Translations under genes and position numbers: made by a program | Shown here: one piece after another, positions 1-7,956 of the stretch | Layout of the letters: every line of letters begins with the position of its first letter | Position numbering within the stretch: the stretch's first letter is position 1 | Notes under the pieces: generated by a model | Told to the model about the DNA's origin: nothing | What the model saw: the letters and a program-made list of their open reading frames with translations, nothing else | The model's database searches: none | DNA from: Acetobacterium sp. | GTDB lineage: Bacteria > Bacillota > Clostridia > Eubacteriales > Eubacteriaceae | Length of the DNA stretch: 47,148 nt | NCBI GenBank assembly: GCA_028692885.1 | Contig: JAQUWM010000014.1 | Coordinates: 1-47,148, forward strand | Direction of reading: 5' to 3'

Positions 1-8
1 GCTGTACC

Positions 9-257
9 ATGGAACTCAAAAGAAAGCAGCCACCTTACGAACTGGAGCTTTCCGCAAGGGGGCACCATTTTCATATCCTGTTTGGAAAACATACCTATGG
101 GAATTTTCTCTGCATTCCCAACTGGGACATCGGCTGTGAATTGGCCGATTACAGCGACACCTTCTGGAACACCGAACGGCTTTCCCAACACATGAAAAAA
201 GCTGATGCTATTTCAGTCGCTCAGGCATTAGCGGTGATTCGGGAATACTTGAACTAA
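9..257 (+). CDS. Small hypothetical protein, possible mobile-element gene
   Basis: An 82-residue soluble protein with a compact core rich in aromatics, His and Cys (HFHI, CIPNW, GCELADYSDTFWN). It reminds me of small uncharacterised proteins carried by conjugative elements of Clostridia, but I cannot name the family with certainty. The start is only nine bases from the window edge, so the true start could lie upstream. A hairpin follows the stop, and a truncated group II intron abuts it on the other strand, which suits the edge of a decayed element. No function can be assigned. Confidence 0.55.
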   Translation: MELKRKQPPYELELSARGHHFHILFGKHTYGNFLCIPNWDIGCELADYSDTFWNTERLSQHMKKADAISVAQALAVIREYLN

Positions 258-917
258 TCGACTACATTCGGGGCTGACGCCCCGAATTATTATCTCTTCC
301 AATGACAGCTTTATGAGCAGAATGAAGACAGTTAACGAGATCAGTTCAGTGACAGCGGAGAAAATCTTTAACACTCCATCGTTCATCACTATTGGTGCCT
401 TAAGAAATCTTTCAATATAAAGAATGACCCACTTTTCATCGGTATGCCACTTGACTGCTTTCATCATCATTGTGTGATCAATATTATCAAAAAGTCCTAC
501 AATATCAAACTCAATCAGCCACGGCATTTTCCAGCATCGCTCACGGGTTATGCCAACTGCATCAATTGCAGATCGGTTCGGTCGATAACCAAATGAGTTA
601 TCATAAAATAGGGGTTCTACGATGGGTTCAAACGTCAACCGTACAACCATTTGTGCAATGCGGTCTTCAATCGTTGGAATTCCCAATAGTCGCATTTTCC
701 CATTTTTCTTTGGTATTTCCACACCTTTTACTGGCTTTGGGAAATAGCTGCCAGAGGACATTCTGTTCCACAATTTATATAGATTGTTCTTCAGATCTTT
801 TTCATATTCTTCGAAATTGATTCCATCAATCCCACCTGCCCCCTTATTTGCTTTGACGCATTTGTAGGCATGTAGTATTTGATGTTTTGAAATTTGAAAC
901 GACTTCCCTTCCTGCAT
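228..917 (-). pseudogene. Group II intron reverse transcriptase/maturase, truncated
   Basis: About the first 187 residues match the N-terminal half of group II intron reverse transcriptases: NKGAGGIDG (residues 24-32), PKKNGKMRLLGIPTIEDRI (69-87), FGYRPNRSA (109-117) and FDIVGLFDNIDH (137-148), which carries the first catalytic Asp. After MNDGVLKIFS the usual GTPQGG and YADD motifs are absent and the frame runs into unrelated sequence, including the hairpin next to the first gene. The catalytic core is therefore incomplete and the protein inactive. It is the open reading frame of the truncated intron in this region. Confidence 0.85.
266..287 (+). terminator. Hairpin after the first gene
   Basis: Perfect 9-bp inverted repeat, ATTCGGGGC and GCCCCGAAT, with a TGAC loop, directly after the stop at 257. 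The following ATTATTATCT is only weakly T-rich. It is a likely intrinsic terminator for the first gene and marks the left limit of the truncated intron. Confidence 0.6.
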
Positions 918-1485
918 AAAATCCTCCCATTTCTGGTTGTTCTATTTTTGAAGTTACAGATAACAGAATCCCTTCGCTCCCTTCCCATTACAGGAATTTC
1001 ATCACTACTATGAATTCTTCCGCACCTGAACGATTCATCGCTACTTTCATCCTTGTCACTTTACTGCTTGGATTTTTCGCTTGGCATTATCGTTCAGGAT
1101 TCTCCTGTTCCTTATAAGAGCCTATGCCATGCTCCTGGAGCCTATACACCGGCAGCCATCTGACCAGTAATCAGGTTTCCGTCAGACTTATCCCAACCGT
1201 GTCTCAAAACAGTTGGTTTTGACTGCATTTTAGTATTAACGATGCTTCTTCGGTCTCTTCACTTTCGTTCAGCTTCATGGCACATACCTGACTGATTATT
1301 CAGCCTTTTCCATTTGCGCTCAGCACCATAACTTTTGGTTACAGCACCCAAAGGCGGTTTGAAACCCACACCTGAATGTCGATTTCGAGAGGTCTGCTCT
1401 CATCTCTTATAAAGCATGAATTCAGATTTTCTTCTTTCCTCCTTTCACTTTCCTGAATCCTTCAGGACACACTGAGGCACTTACG
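345..1485 (-). mobile_element. Group II intron, 3'-truncated
   Basis: Read on the minus strand, the region from about 1485 down to 918 carries typical bacterial group II intron RNA: a GACGGAAACCTGA-type segment near 1180-1190, then TGGCTGCCGGTGTATAGGCT, then the stretch leading into the maturase start at 917. The maturase breaks off near 350, so the rest of the reverse transcriptase, the maturase domain and RNA domains V and VI are missing. It cannot splice or move by itself. The 5' boundary is approximate. The 614 bases between 918 and 1531 hold intron RNA and no other gene that I can see. Confidence 0.75.
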
Positions 1486-1531
1486 GATGATTAAATTACC
1501 GAGTCTTTTATGTCCTTTTAATCGTCGATTT

Positions 1532-3052
1532 TTATTGGAGTTTAAACTGACTGGTCTGTTTTTTCAGTATTTCTGCCTGGTTAAAGAGCTCTTGACTGGC
1601 GGCAGCGGTCTGTTCCGAAGTTGCCGAATTGGTGTGGACCACACCGGCAATGATGTTGATTCCTGAATTAATTTCATGGATACTCTGGGTTTGCATCTCC
1701 GAAGCCTTGCCAACTGCTTCGATCCGATTTTCTACTGCTTTCATACTCGACTTGATTTCTTCTAAAGCTTCTGACATCCGATTCGCTACCTCAATACCAA
1801 TTTTAACATTCTTTCCCGATGCTTCAATCAAACTGGTGGTTTGTTTGACCGCATCGGTTGTTCGAAGCGAAAGGCTTCTGACCTCTCCGGCGACAACGGC
1901 AAAACCCTTTCCATGTTCCCCGGCTCGGGCGGCTTCAACACTGGCATTCAAGGCTAACACATTGGTTTGGAAGGCGATTTCATCAATAACTTTAATAATT
2001 TTTCCAATATTTTGAGATGACTCGTTGATATCGTCCATGCATAAAAGCATTTTTTGCATTTCTTCGTCTCCACTATTTACTTTGACCTGAGCACTGCCAA
2101 CTAAATCAATCGCATCATCCACACTTTCGCCGTTGACTCTTGTCTGTTCGTAGATCTCATTGATGGAAGCAGTCAACTCTTCGATGGAGCTGGCCTGTTC
2201 AGTTCCTCCGATTGACAGTGAGGTGCTGGCCGTCGATATGTTTTGGGCACCGATCGTTACTTCTTCTGAAGAATTGGCTATTTTTGATAAAGCTGTTCGT
2301 ATATTTCCGATCATCCGCTCAAAAGCCGAAGCCAAAGCGCCAATTTCGTCTTTGCTTTTCACCATTTCGACTTTTTGGGTCAGATCACCCTGAGCCACCT
2401 TATTTGTCACATTTTCCAGTATCACCAGTGGTTTGGTCATCCGGTCAGTGATAATATATATCACAATGCTTACAAGCACGATTGCAACAACGGAAAATAA
2501 AATCAGCATATTTCTGAAGTCCGCTGTCAATCGATCATAAATCGTATTCGGTATCCCGACATACCAGATACCAATAACATCTCCTTTTATATTTCGAATC
2601 GGTTGATAAACCGTTTGGTTCCAAACGCCCACCACATTAGCTTTTCCGATATAGGTTTCGCCGTTATTTAACACCGTTTCTTTAACAATATCCGTAGCTT
2701 GGGTATTGATGGCGCGGTTGCCGCCTTCATCTTTTACATTGGTCGATATCCGAGTACTACCTTGAAAAATTGTCACTGTATCCCCGGTCAACTCACCAAT
2801 TTTATCAACAATCGCGAAATTATCATTCATTTTGATCGAGCCTTTGTATAGATCCCCATCGATTACCGACCAATCTCCAGGAAATTCCTGTTCTATTAAG
2901 GCGTTTCCAAGGGCAGCATCACTTAGTAGCTTTTCTTGCGCAGCACCCAAAACTTTTTGTTGCATACTGTTAACTGCATAGATACCAATTCCCAGGTTGA
3001 TAAAAACAATGGCGGTGACAAACAGGGCTACGATCTTATACTTAAATTTCAT
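1532..3052 (-). CDS. Methyl-accepting chemotaxis protein with Cache sensor
   Basis: A 506-residue membrane chemoreceptor. It has an N-terminal membrane helix (about 7-27), an extracytoplasmic single-Cache-type sensor (about 30-180, with the VVGVWNQTVYQPIRN and GIWYVGIP segments), a second helix (about 184-204), a HAMP linker, and a cytoplasmic signalling domain with the conserved hairpin tip (EIAFQTNVLALNASVEAARA). It would pass ligand signals to CheA/CheW. I chose the ATG at 3052, 8 bases after a GGAG box; a TTG lies one codon upstream. It stands alone, with no che genes nearby. The ligand is unknown; cache receptors of this kind often sense small organic acids. Confidence 0.93.
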   Translation of the reverse strand: MKFKYKIVALFVTAIVFINLGIGIYAVNSMQQKVLGAAQEKLLSDAALGNALIEQEFPGDWSVIDGDLYKGSIKMNDNFAIVDKIGELTGDTVTIFQGSTRISTNVKDEGGNRAINTQATDIVKETVLNNGETYIGKANVVGVWNQTVYQPIRNIKGDVIGIWYVGIPNTIYDRLTADFRNMLILFSVVAIVLVSIVIYIITDRMTKPLVILENVTNKVAQGDLTQKVEMVKSKDEIGALASAFERMIGNIRTALSKIANSSEEVTIGAQNISTASTSLSIGGTEQASSIEELTASINEIYEQTRVNGESVDDAIDLVGSAQVKVNSGDEEMQKMLLCMDDINESSQNIGKIIKVIDEIAFQTNVLALNASVEAARAGEHGKGFAVVAGEVRSLSLRTTDAVKQTTSLIEASGKNVKIGIEVANRMSEALEEIKSSMKAVENRIEAVGKASEMQTQSIHEINSGINIIAGVVHTNSATSEQTAAASQELFNQAEILKKQTSQFKLQ

Positions 3053-3237
3053 CAATCATTCTCCTTATCAGCAAGTCTATTGGTTGTCTTATATTTTTAT
3101 CCAATTAACGCTCTGATAAACAAAAATTGCAAACATCCTGTATAATCGCAACCATCTGAAAATACTAACTTATTTTATCAACACTGGATTTTCTGTCTTT
3201 TCAGTCACTGTTTTGCCATTCTTAAAACAAAAATCAT

Positions 3238-3279
3238 AATAAAAAAACCAGCGACATATTTTTCAGTATGTAACTGGTT
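3238..3279 (-). terminator. Terminator of the DUF2786 gene
   Basis: Minus-strand hairpin with AACCAG (3246-3251) pairing with CTGGTT (3274-3279) and an inner ACATA/TATGT pairing, followed by a run of T on the minus strand. It lies just beyond the stop at 3298. Confidence 0.7.
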
Positions 3280-3297
3280 CATTAACTGCATGCATCA

Positions 3298-3984
3298 TCA
3301 CACAACTTCTTCTTTAACTTCTTCTAATTTATTTTGAGCTGTGAATACTTTGCCTTCCCGATAGCCTTGAGCATAAAAAGAATAATGGTCTTCGTGATTT
3401 TTCACTTTATGCTGGGCATGTTCCATGGGTTCAAGAATAGCTTTGACTTCTGGCGGTACCGTCATCACCAGTCCCCATTCCTGATGTTCATACTCTTGCA
3501 CGGTGTAGGCGTCATCCAAACCCTCATAAAAACCCTTTCCATAGGTTTCACAGGCTTCATTAATGATGGTGTTTGGCTTTTCGTCTAGTTTCATTACCTT
3601 CTTGATCGCCTTCAACTGGGAGCGAACACAATCTACCGCATAGGCAAAAATACTGCTGCAGATCAGGGCGTCTTCTTCATATCCATGAAAAATGATGTAG
3701 TGCCGTTGGGTTCCAGGCGGTGTAATCATATAGAAAACGCAACAATTATTTTCTGATATGACATCAGCAAGACCAGTCATCCAGTGCTCCCGGCGGGTGG
3801 TATAATAGATATTGCTATCAACTTTAATGGGTTTTTCATCGTATCTTATTAAATCCCGTTCCGTCAATTTATATTCAACCATCAGCTTTTTTGCTTTTAA
3901 AATAGCATAATTCGCTTCATTGGGATTGGGACTTTTGCCGAGGGCTAACAATTTTTTAATTCGATCTTTTATATTGGCTTCCAT
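3298..3984 (-). CDS. DUF2786 domain protein
   Basis: A 228-residue soluble protein. Residues about 5-46 (IKDRIKKLLALGKSPNPNEA then a run ending KLMVEYKLTERDL) match DUF2786, a short helical domain common in phage and mobile-element proteins; the rest resembles the domain usually attached to it. There is no signal peptide or membrane segment. It is a single gene with its own terminator, and the ATG at 3984 follows GAGGAAGAAAA. Function is unknown. Its position close to a broken intron and an element-type gene suggests accessory DNA, though that is an inference. Confidence 0.8.
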   Translation of the reverse strand: MEANIKDRIKKLLALGKSPNPNEANYAILKAKKLMVEYKLTERDLIRYDEKPIKVDSNIYYTTRREHWMTGLADVISENNCCVFYMITPPGTQRHYIIFHGYEEDALICSSIFAYAVDCVRSQLKAIKKVMKLDEKPNTIINEACETYGKGFYEGLDDAYTVQEYEHQEWGLVMTVPPEVKAILEPMEHAQHKVKNHEDHYSFYAQGYREGKVFTAQNKLEEVKEEVV

Positions 3985-4142
3985 TTTTCTTCCTCGTTTT
4001 AAACTTTCTGCTTTTTGCCAAAAACAAACATTTTAATATAGAACCTATCTTAATTAAATATCATTTTACTCTATATCTCTTATTTTATTTGGTATGGCTT
4101 AAACTGTCAAGAACGAAGAAGAATATTTTTATGGATTCTTAA

Positions 4143-4910
4143 TTATTTAAGGATAGGATTTTCAAATCGTCGCCACTTTAGGGTTTTCTTGCCATATTGA
4201 ATCGCTTTCTGAGGACAGCGGTTAATACAGGCTGAGCAGTGAGTACATTGTTTCGCAGTCCAAACCGGTTTGTTATTCGCCATTTGAATGGTAGAAACCG
4301 GACATATTTTTTCGCATTTTCCACATCCATTACACTTTTCATCGGCATAAAAAAGCCTTGTTTTTCGGCCATGCACATAAAGAGGATAAGCAACTCTGGT
4401 TAAAAATGTTTTTTTTCGCTTACTACCCTCATCCTGCTTATTTTTTGAAATGGCTGCGATAATATCGGCTAATTTTTTATCTGTCGAGATCAGTATTCTT
4501 TTCTGCAGGTCTGGACCAGTTGGCTGGTACATCATAATGTAATTGCTGGCCATCTTGAGTTCAAATACGGCACTTAGTGGTAACCCCTGCTTTTCCAACA
4601 AGTCTTCCAGCATTTTCGGTGTTCCACCGATACCACCACCACAAGTCACCACGCCAAATACATAAGGCTTTACCTCTTCTTCCAGATTTTGTTCAATTTT
4701 CAATTCAGCTATAAAATCGACTACAATTGAAGGCACTCCATAAAAGTAAACGGGAAAAACAAAACCAATTTTTTCATCGCCTGAAAACCTGTAAACAAAT
4801 GATTTCTCTTTCATGGCAGCTGTTATGTCAATGAGATGTTCTCCCAACTCATCGCCAATCTTCTTTGCTACATACAACGAATTACCTGTTCCTGTAAAAT
4901 AAAATATCAT
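4143..4910 (-). CDS. EFR1-type flavodoxin/ferredoxin protein
   Basis: A 255-residue electron carrier. The N-terminus (FYFTGTGNSLYVAKKIGDEL, residues 3-22) is a flavodoxin-like FMN-binding loop. The C-terminus holds two 4Fe-4S sites, CNGCGKCEKICP and CTHCSACINRCP (about 193-235). This order defines the EFR1 family, common in clostridia and acetogens, and it probably moves electrons between a flavin and iron-sulfur clusters in the cytoplasm. The partner is unknown. The gene is monocistronic with an ATG at 4910. The call is strong at family level only. Confidence 0.9.
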   Translation of the reverse strand: MIFYFTGTGNSLYVAKKIGDELGEHLIDITAAMKEKSFVYRFSGDEKIGFVFPVYFYGVPSIVVDFIAELKIEQNLEEEVKPYVFGVVTCGGGIGGTPKMLEDLLEKQGLPLSAVFELKMASNYIMMYQPTGPDLQKRILISTDKKLADIIAAISKNKQDEGSKRKKTFLTRVAYPLYVHGRKTRLFYADEKCNGCGKCEKICPVSTIQMANNKPVWTAKQCTHCSACINRCPQKAIQYGKKTLKWRRFENPILK

Positions 4911-5064
4911 CCATTACGCTCCTTTAATCATTATTCTAGATTTTATTGTCCTATTGATAACAGTATACCCCTTTTAATTTTTTTAGCAACATCGGGATTA
5001 AAAATTAAAACCCATATAATTAAGAAATTCCCTGATTCAAGCCATTTATTCACTATAATCATGC

Positions 5065-5127
5065 TTGACAAAGAGTCGTAAATGACATAAAATATTAATC
5101 ATATTAACTATATATGATTAATATTTT
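5065..5127 (+). promoter_or_regulatory. larE promoter with operator and perfect palindrome
   Basis: TTGACA (5065-5070), a 17-base spacer and TAAAAT (5088-5093), followed directly by the shared 26-bp element (5091-5116: left half AATAT, centre CATATTA, right half ATATG). The element is part of a perfect inverted repeat with 16-bp arms at 5089-5104 and 5112-5127. It overlaps the expected transcription start, so a repressor is the simplest reading. The same arrangement precedes at least seven other units in this window. Confidence 0.75.
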
Positions 5128-5139
5128 AAGGAGCATATT

Positions 5140-5946
5140 ATGGATAACCTGACTAATAAATACCAAGCTTTGAAAATTTACTTAGCCGAACTGAAAAGTG
5201 TCGCAGTGGCTTTTTCGGGTGGCGTCGATTCGACATTTTTACTCAAGGTCGCCTATGATGTTTTAGGTAAAAAAGCGGTCGCTGTTACAGCCCGGTCGGA
5301 AAGCTTTCCTAAGCGCGAATTACTGGAAGCCATAGCTTATGCCGAAGAATTGGGAGCCGATCACTTTATTATTGATTCGGAAGAACTGGACATTGAGGGT
5401 TTTTCCCAAAATCCCAAGAACCGCTGCTACTTGTGTAAATCTGAGCTTTTTACCAAGATCAAAGAAATTGCTACGCTTCAAAAATTAAACTATGTTGTTG
5501 AGGGTTCCAACACCGATGATGATGGTGATTACCGCCCAGGGCTTTTAGCCGTAACTGAGTTGGGTGTGAGAAGTCCGTTGCGGTTTGCCAATCTTTCCAA
5601 GGATGAGATCCGTCAGCTGTCAAAGGAAATGAATCTGCCAACCTGGAACAAACAGTCTTTTGCCTGTCTGTCTTCCAGATTCCCTTATGGCGAGAATATT
5701 ACCCCAGATCGACTGCACATGATCGACCAGGCCGAACAATATCTTCTTGATCTCGGCTTCCATCAGGTTCGTGTACGTTATCACGGAAATTTGGCTCGGA
5801 TCGAAACCGATGAAGCCGGATTTGAAGCCTTACTGAATAAAGATACCCGCAATAAAATCCATGATCAGTTCAAAACCATTGGTTTTACCTATATTGGTCT
5901 TGATTTAAAAGGCTACCGAACCGGCAGCATGAACGAAACTCTGTAA
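5140..5946 (+). CDS. larE: LarE-type ATP-dependent sulfur transferase
   Basis: A 268-residue PP-loop protein with the adenylation motif SGGVDS (26-31) and the LarE signature WNKQSFACLSSR (169-180). LarE thiolates pyridinium bis-acid mononucleotide while making the nickel-pincer cofactor. The family has two types: one sacrifices its own Cys sulfur, the other holds a 4Fe-4S cluster on three cysteines and uses external sulfide. Here Cys96, Cys99 (CYLC) and Cys176 are all present, which fits the cluster type. No larA, larB or larC is in the window. The operator-bearing promoter ties it to sulfur supply. The true substrate could differ from classical LarE. Confidence 0.88.
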   Translation: MDNLTNKYQALKIYLAELKSVAVAFSGGVDSTFLLKVAYDVLGKKAVAVTARSESFPKRELLEAIAYAEELGADHFIIDSEELDIEGFSQNPKNRCYLCKSELFTKIKEIATLQKLNYVVEGSNTDDDGDYRPGLLAVTELGVRSPLRFANLSKDEIRQLSKEMNLPTWNKQSFACLSSRFPYGENITPDRLHMIDQAEQYLLDLGFHQVRVRYHGNLARIETDEAGFEALLNKDTRNKIHDQFKTIGFTYIGLDLKGYRTGSMNETL

Positions 5947-5951
5947 TTATA

Positions 5952-6005
5952 ATAAAAGAAGGATTTAATAAAAATCAAATGATTTTTGTTAAATCCTTCT
6001 TTTAT
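5952..6005. terminator. Bidirectional terminator between larE and amidotransferase gene
   Basis: A long hairpin with arms 5952-5977 and 5980-6005, paired almost throughout (AAAAGAAGGATTTAA against its complement), flanked by A and T runs on both sides. It lies between two converging genes and can serve both. Confidence 0.85.
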
Positions 6006-6026
6006 ATATTGTTGAATCTGTTTTTA

Positions 6027-6722
6027 TCATAAAACTGTAGTTTTGTATTCATTTGTAATTGTTTTTTCAGCATTCATTATCGCTAATTCGTAAAAGCGCC
6101 TTAGTAAGGCCATTCCATATGTCTTATGTTCTACGGTATCGCAAAATACATCCCCAACACATTCTGGATGGAACTGAACCCCCCAGACATTCTCCTTATA
6201 CCGCAACGCATGCGATGCTTCAAAATCATTTTGAGCTAATACTACGGCATTTTGGGGTAGCTTGGTAACTGTCTGAAAGTGGGACGCGTAGGAGGTAAAG
6301 TGTTCAGGTAATATTCCGAGTAAGGGGTCTTTCTTACCTTCTTCCGTAAGACAAATTTCAACTTCTCCTTTTTCTTCTCCCAACTCATGATAGTCAACCG
6401 ATCCGCCAAAGGTATGGGCAAGCAATTGATGCCCAAAACAAATACCTAAAACCGGAATATTTTTACTAACAACCTGTTTTAACCATTGAGCGGTCGCTAC
6501 TCCCCAGGGCTCCAAATCAGTTACCATTGAAGGGGAACCAGTAATAATAATGCCGGCAATATCATCCGGCAGAATCGGTACTGCATTTTCATAGACCGAA
6601 ATTACATCGACATCTTCATATGGTATCCCAACACATTGGGCAATACGCACGTCGCAATCGCCACATTTGTTGATCACATGCGGGTCCGATGATCCGGTCT
6701 TTATAATGAGTAATTTTTTCAT
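6027..6722 (-). CDS. Class I glutamine amidotransferase-like protein
   Basis: A 231-residue stand-alone glutaminase domain. The triad is visible: nucleophile Cys95 in GICFGHQL, and His185 and Glu187 in VQFHPEC. Free-standing members of this family hydrolyse gamma-glutamyl bonds or donate ammonia to a partner; this one has no synthetase partner nearby. The ATG at 6722 follows a strong GGAGGAGG box. It is transcribed alone from a promoter carrying the shared operator, so a role in releasing or editing gamma-glutamyl sulfur compounds is possible but not shown by sequence. Confidence 0.85.
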   Translation of the reverse strand: MKKLLIIKTGSSDPHVINKCGDCDVRIAQCVGIPYEDVDVISVYENAVPILPDDIAGIIITGSPSMVTDLEPWGVATAQWLKQVVSKNIPVLGICFGHQLLAHTFGGSVDYHELGEEKGEVEICLTEEGKKDPLLGILPEHFTSYASHFQTVTKLPQNAVVLAQNDFEASHALRYKENVWGVQFHPECVGDVFCDTVEHKTYGMALLRRFYELAIMNAEKTITNEYKTTVL

Positions 6723-6756
6723 AATAGTTCCTCCTCCAATAAAAGGTTATTTATTC

Positions 6757-6808
6757 CATACTTTTCATATATGATTTATATTTTAAATAAAAGTAAGCCA
6801 ATTGTCAA
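6757..6808 (-). promoter_or_regulatory. Amidotransferase promoter and operator
   Basis: On the minus strand: TTGACA (6808-6803), 17-base spacer, TAAAAT (6785-6780), then the 26-bp element 6782-6757 with left half AATAT, centre CATATAT and right half GTATG. Same geometry as the other operator-bearing promoters. Confidence 0.75.
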
Positions 6809-6841
6809 TAGCAATAATAAGAAAATGCATAAGTTTTTATT

Positions 6842-6867
6842 CATATTATTTTTATATGTTTTATGTG
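6842..6867 (-). promoter_or_regulatory. Additional operator-like site in the divergent region
   Basis: Read on the minus strand, this 26-bp segment has the centre CATATAA and right half ATATG in the standard register. It lies between the divergent amidotransferase and metQ promoters, just upstream of the metQ -35 box, and may be an auxiliary site. Confidence 0.5.
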
Positions 6868-6876
6868 TTTTTTCTA

Positions 6877-6926
6877 TTGCAAAAGCAGTGATATGCTGTT
6901 ATAATAAATCACATTAAACATATAAC
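6877..6926 (+). promoter_or_regulatory. metQ operon promoter with degenerate operator
   Basis: TTGCAA (6877-6882), 17 bases, TATAAT (6900-6905). The next bases (6901-6926) follow the shared operator in register, with centre CACATTA, but the right half is ATAAC and not RTATG. Weaker than the other copies. Confidence 0.6.
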
Positions 6927-6955
6927 ATTACTATGAATTGAAAGGTGGTGACCGC

Positions 6956-6988
6956 ATGACTAAATTCATATATTCTATTATGCCATAA
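6956..6988 (+). CDS. Putative 10-residue leader ORF before metQ
   Basis: ATG at 6956 follows a strong AGGTGGTGA ribosome site and encodes MTKFIYSIMP before TAA. It sits between the promoter and metQ. A Pro codon just before the stop can slow termination, as in the TnaC leader, so a regulatory leader is possible. I see no convincing downstream terminator/antiterminator pair. It may simply be a chance ORF. Confidence 0.35.
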   Translation: MTKFIYSIMP

Positions 6989-7049
6989 TTTTATGTAGCA
7001 GACAAACAAAAGATCTTAAATTTTATGATTAGAAAAGAGAGGATATTAA

Positions 7050-7883
7050 ATGAAAACTAAACGAATGATCGGATTTATTACAATTATCAGCATCTTGCTT
7101 ATTGCCCTGACGGGTTGCTCTTCATCAACTGCTACCACAACTGAACCTGAAAAGGTTTTGAAAGTGGGTGTGTGCGCCGGACCATATGGTGATATGTTTA
7201 TAGAAGCAATTCAACCATCCTTAGAAGAAAAAGGCTACACGATTGAAATTGTCGAATTTTCAGACTATGTTCAGCCCAACAAAGCCTTAGCCGCTGGTGA
7301 AATTGATCTCAACCTGTTTCAGCATTCAACCTATCTAACTAACTTTGCCAAAGAAAATAGCTTAGATTTAGCCTTCATTAAAGAAGTCCCAACTGCCGCA
7401 ATGGGAATTTTCTCTGAGAAATATAAAACGATCAATGACATCGAAGATGGTGCTACCGTTGCGATTCCAAATGATGCTACTAACTTGTCACGAGCCATTA
7501 GAGTCCTGGCTCAGACCAATATTATTACCATCGACCCGGCTGTCGATCCTAAAACAGCCACTCAAAATACCCTTTCCAGCAATCCTAAAAACCTACAATT
7601 TGTTGAAATTGAGGCACCCCAATTACCAAGAAGCCTTGATAGCGTTGGCATTGCCGTGATTAATGGCAATTACGCCTTAAGTTCTGGACTTAATCTTTCT
7701 GATGCCCTTTATAATGAAAAGCTGTCAGAAGGTTATATTAATGGTGTCGCTGTCCGAACTGAAGATAAGGACGCTGACTTTGCTAAAGATGTCATTGCCG
7801 CGATTGAGTCTGATGCGTTTAAAAAGGTCATTGAAGATCCGACCAAACAATATGTATCATTCCAAAGACCATCGGATTATTAA
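7050..7883 (+). CDS. metQ: MetQ/NlpA-family substrate-binding lipoprotein
   Basis: A 277-residue lipoprotein with a signal peptide (1-22) ending in the lipobox LTGC, giving lipidated Cys23. The mature part is of NlpA/MetQ type (KVGVCAGPYGDM, QPNKALAAGEIDLNLFQHST, NGNYALSSGL). It would capture methionine or a related compound outside the membrane and pass it to MetNI encoded just downstream. The ATG follows GAGAGG at suitable spacing. A hairpin after the gene may raise its level relative to the transporter. The exact ligand is inferred; D-methionine, methionine sulfoxide or thioether analogues are possible. Confidence 0.9.
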   Translation: MKTKRMIGFITIISILLIALTGCSSSTATTTEPEKVLKVGVCAGPYGDMFIEAIQPSLEEKGYTIEIVEFSDYVQPNKALAAGEIDLNLFQHSTYLTNFAKENSLDLAFIKEVPTAAMGIFSEKYKTINDIEDGATVAIPNDATNLSRAIRVLAQTNIITIDPAVDPKTATQNTLSSNPKNLQFVEIEAPQLPRSLDSVGIAVINGNYALSSGLNLSDALYNEKLSEGYINGVAVRTEDKDADFAKDVIAAIESDAFKKVIEDPTKQYVSFQRPSDY

Positions 7884-7892
7884 AACTATTAC

Positions 7893-7927
7893 AAAGCTCA
7901 GTTGATTCAACACACTGAGCTTTTCTC
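7893..7927 (+). terminator. Partial terminator between metQ and metN
   Basis: AAAGCTCAGT (7893-7902) pairs with ACTGAGCTTT (7914-7923), followed by TTTTCTCC. It lies inside an otherwise continuous operon, so it probably lowers transcription of downstream genes relative to metQ. Confidence 0.65.
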
Positions 7928-7956
7928 CTAAATTTATTCAGAAAAAGGTAGATAAT

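Noticed and set aside
791-988. Separate gene in the intron region
   Set aside because: It lies in another frame of intron RNA and the maturase, with no family match or ribosome site.
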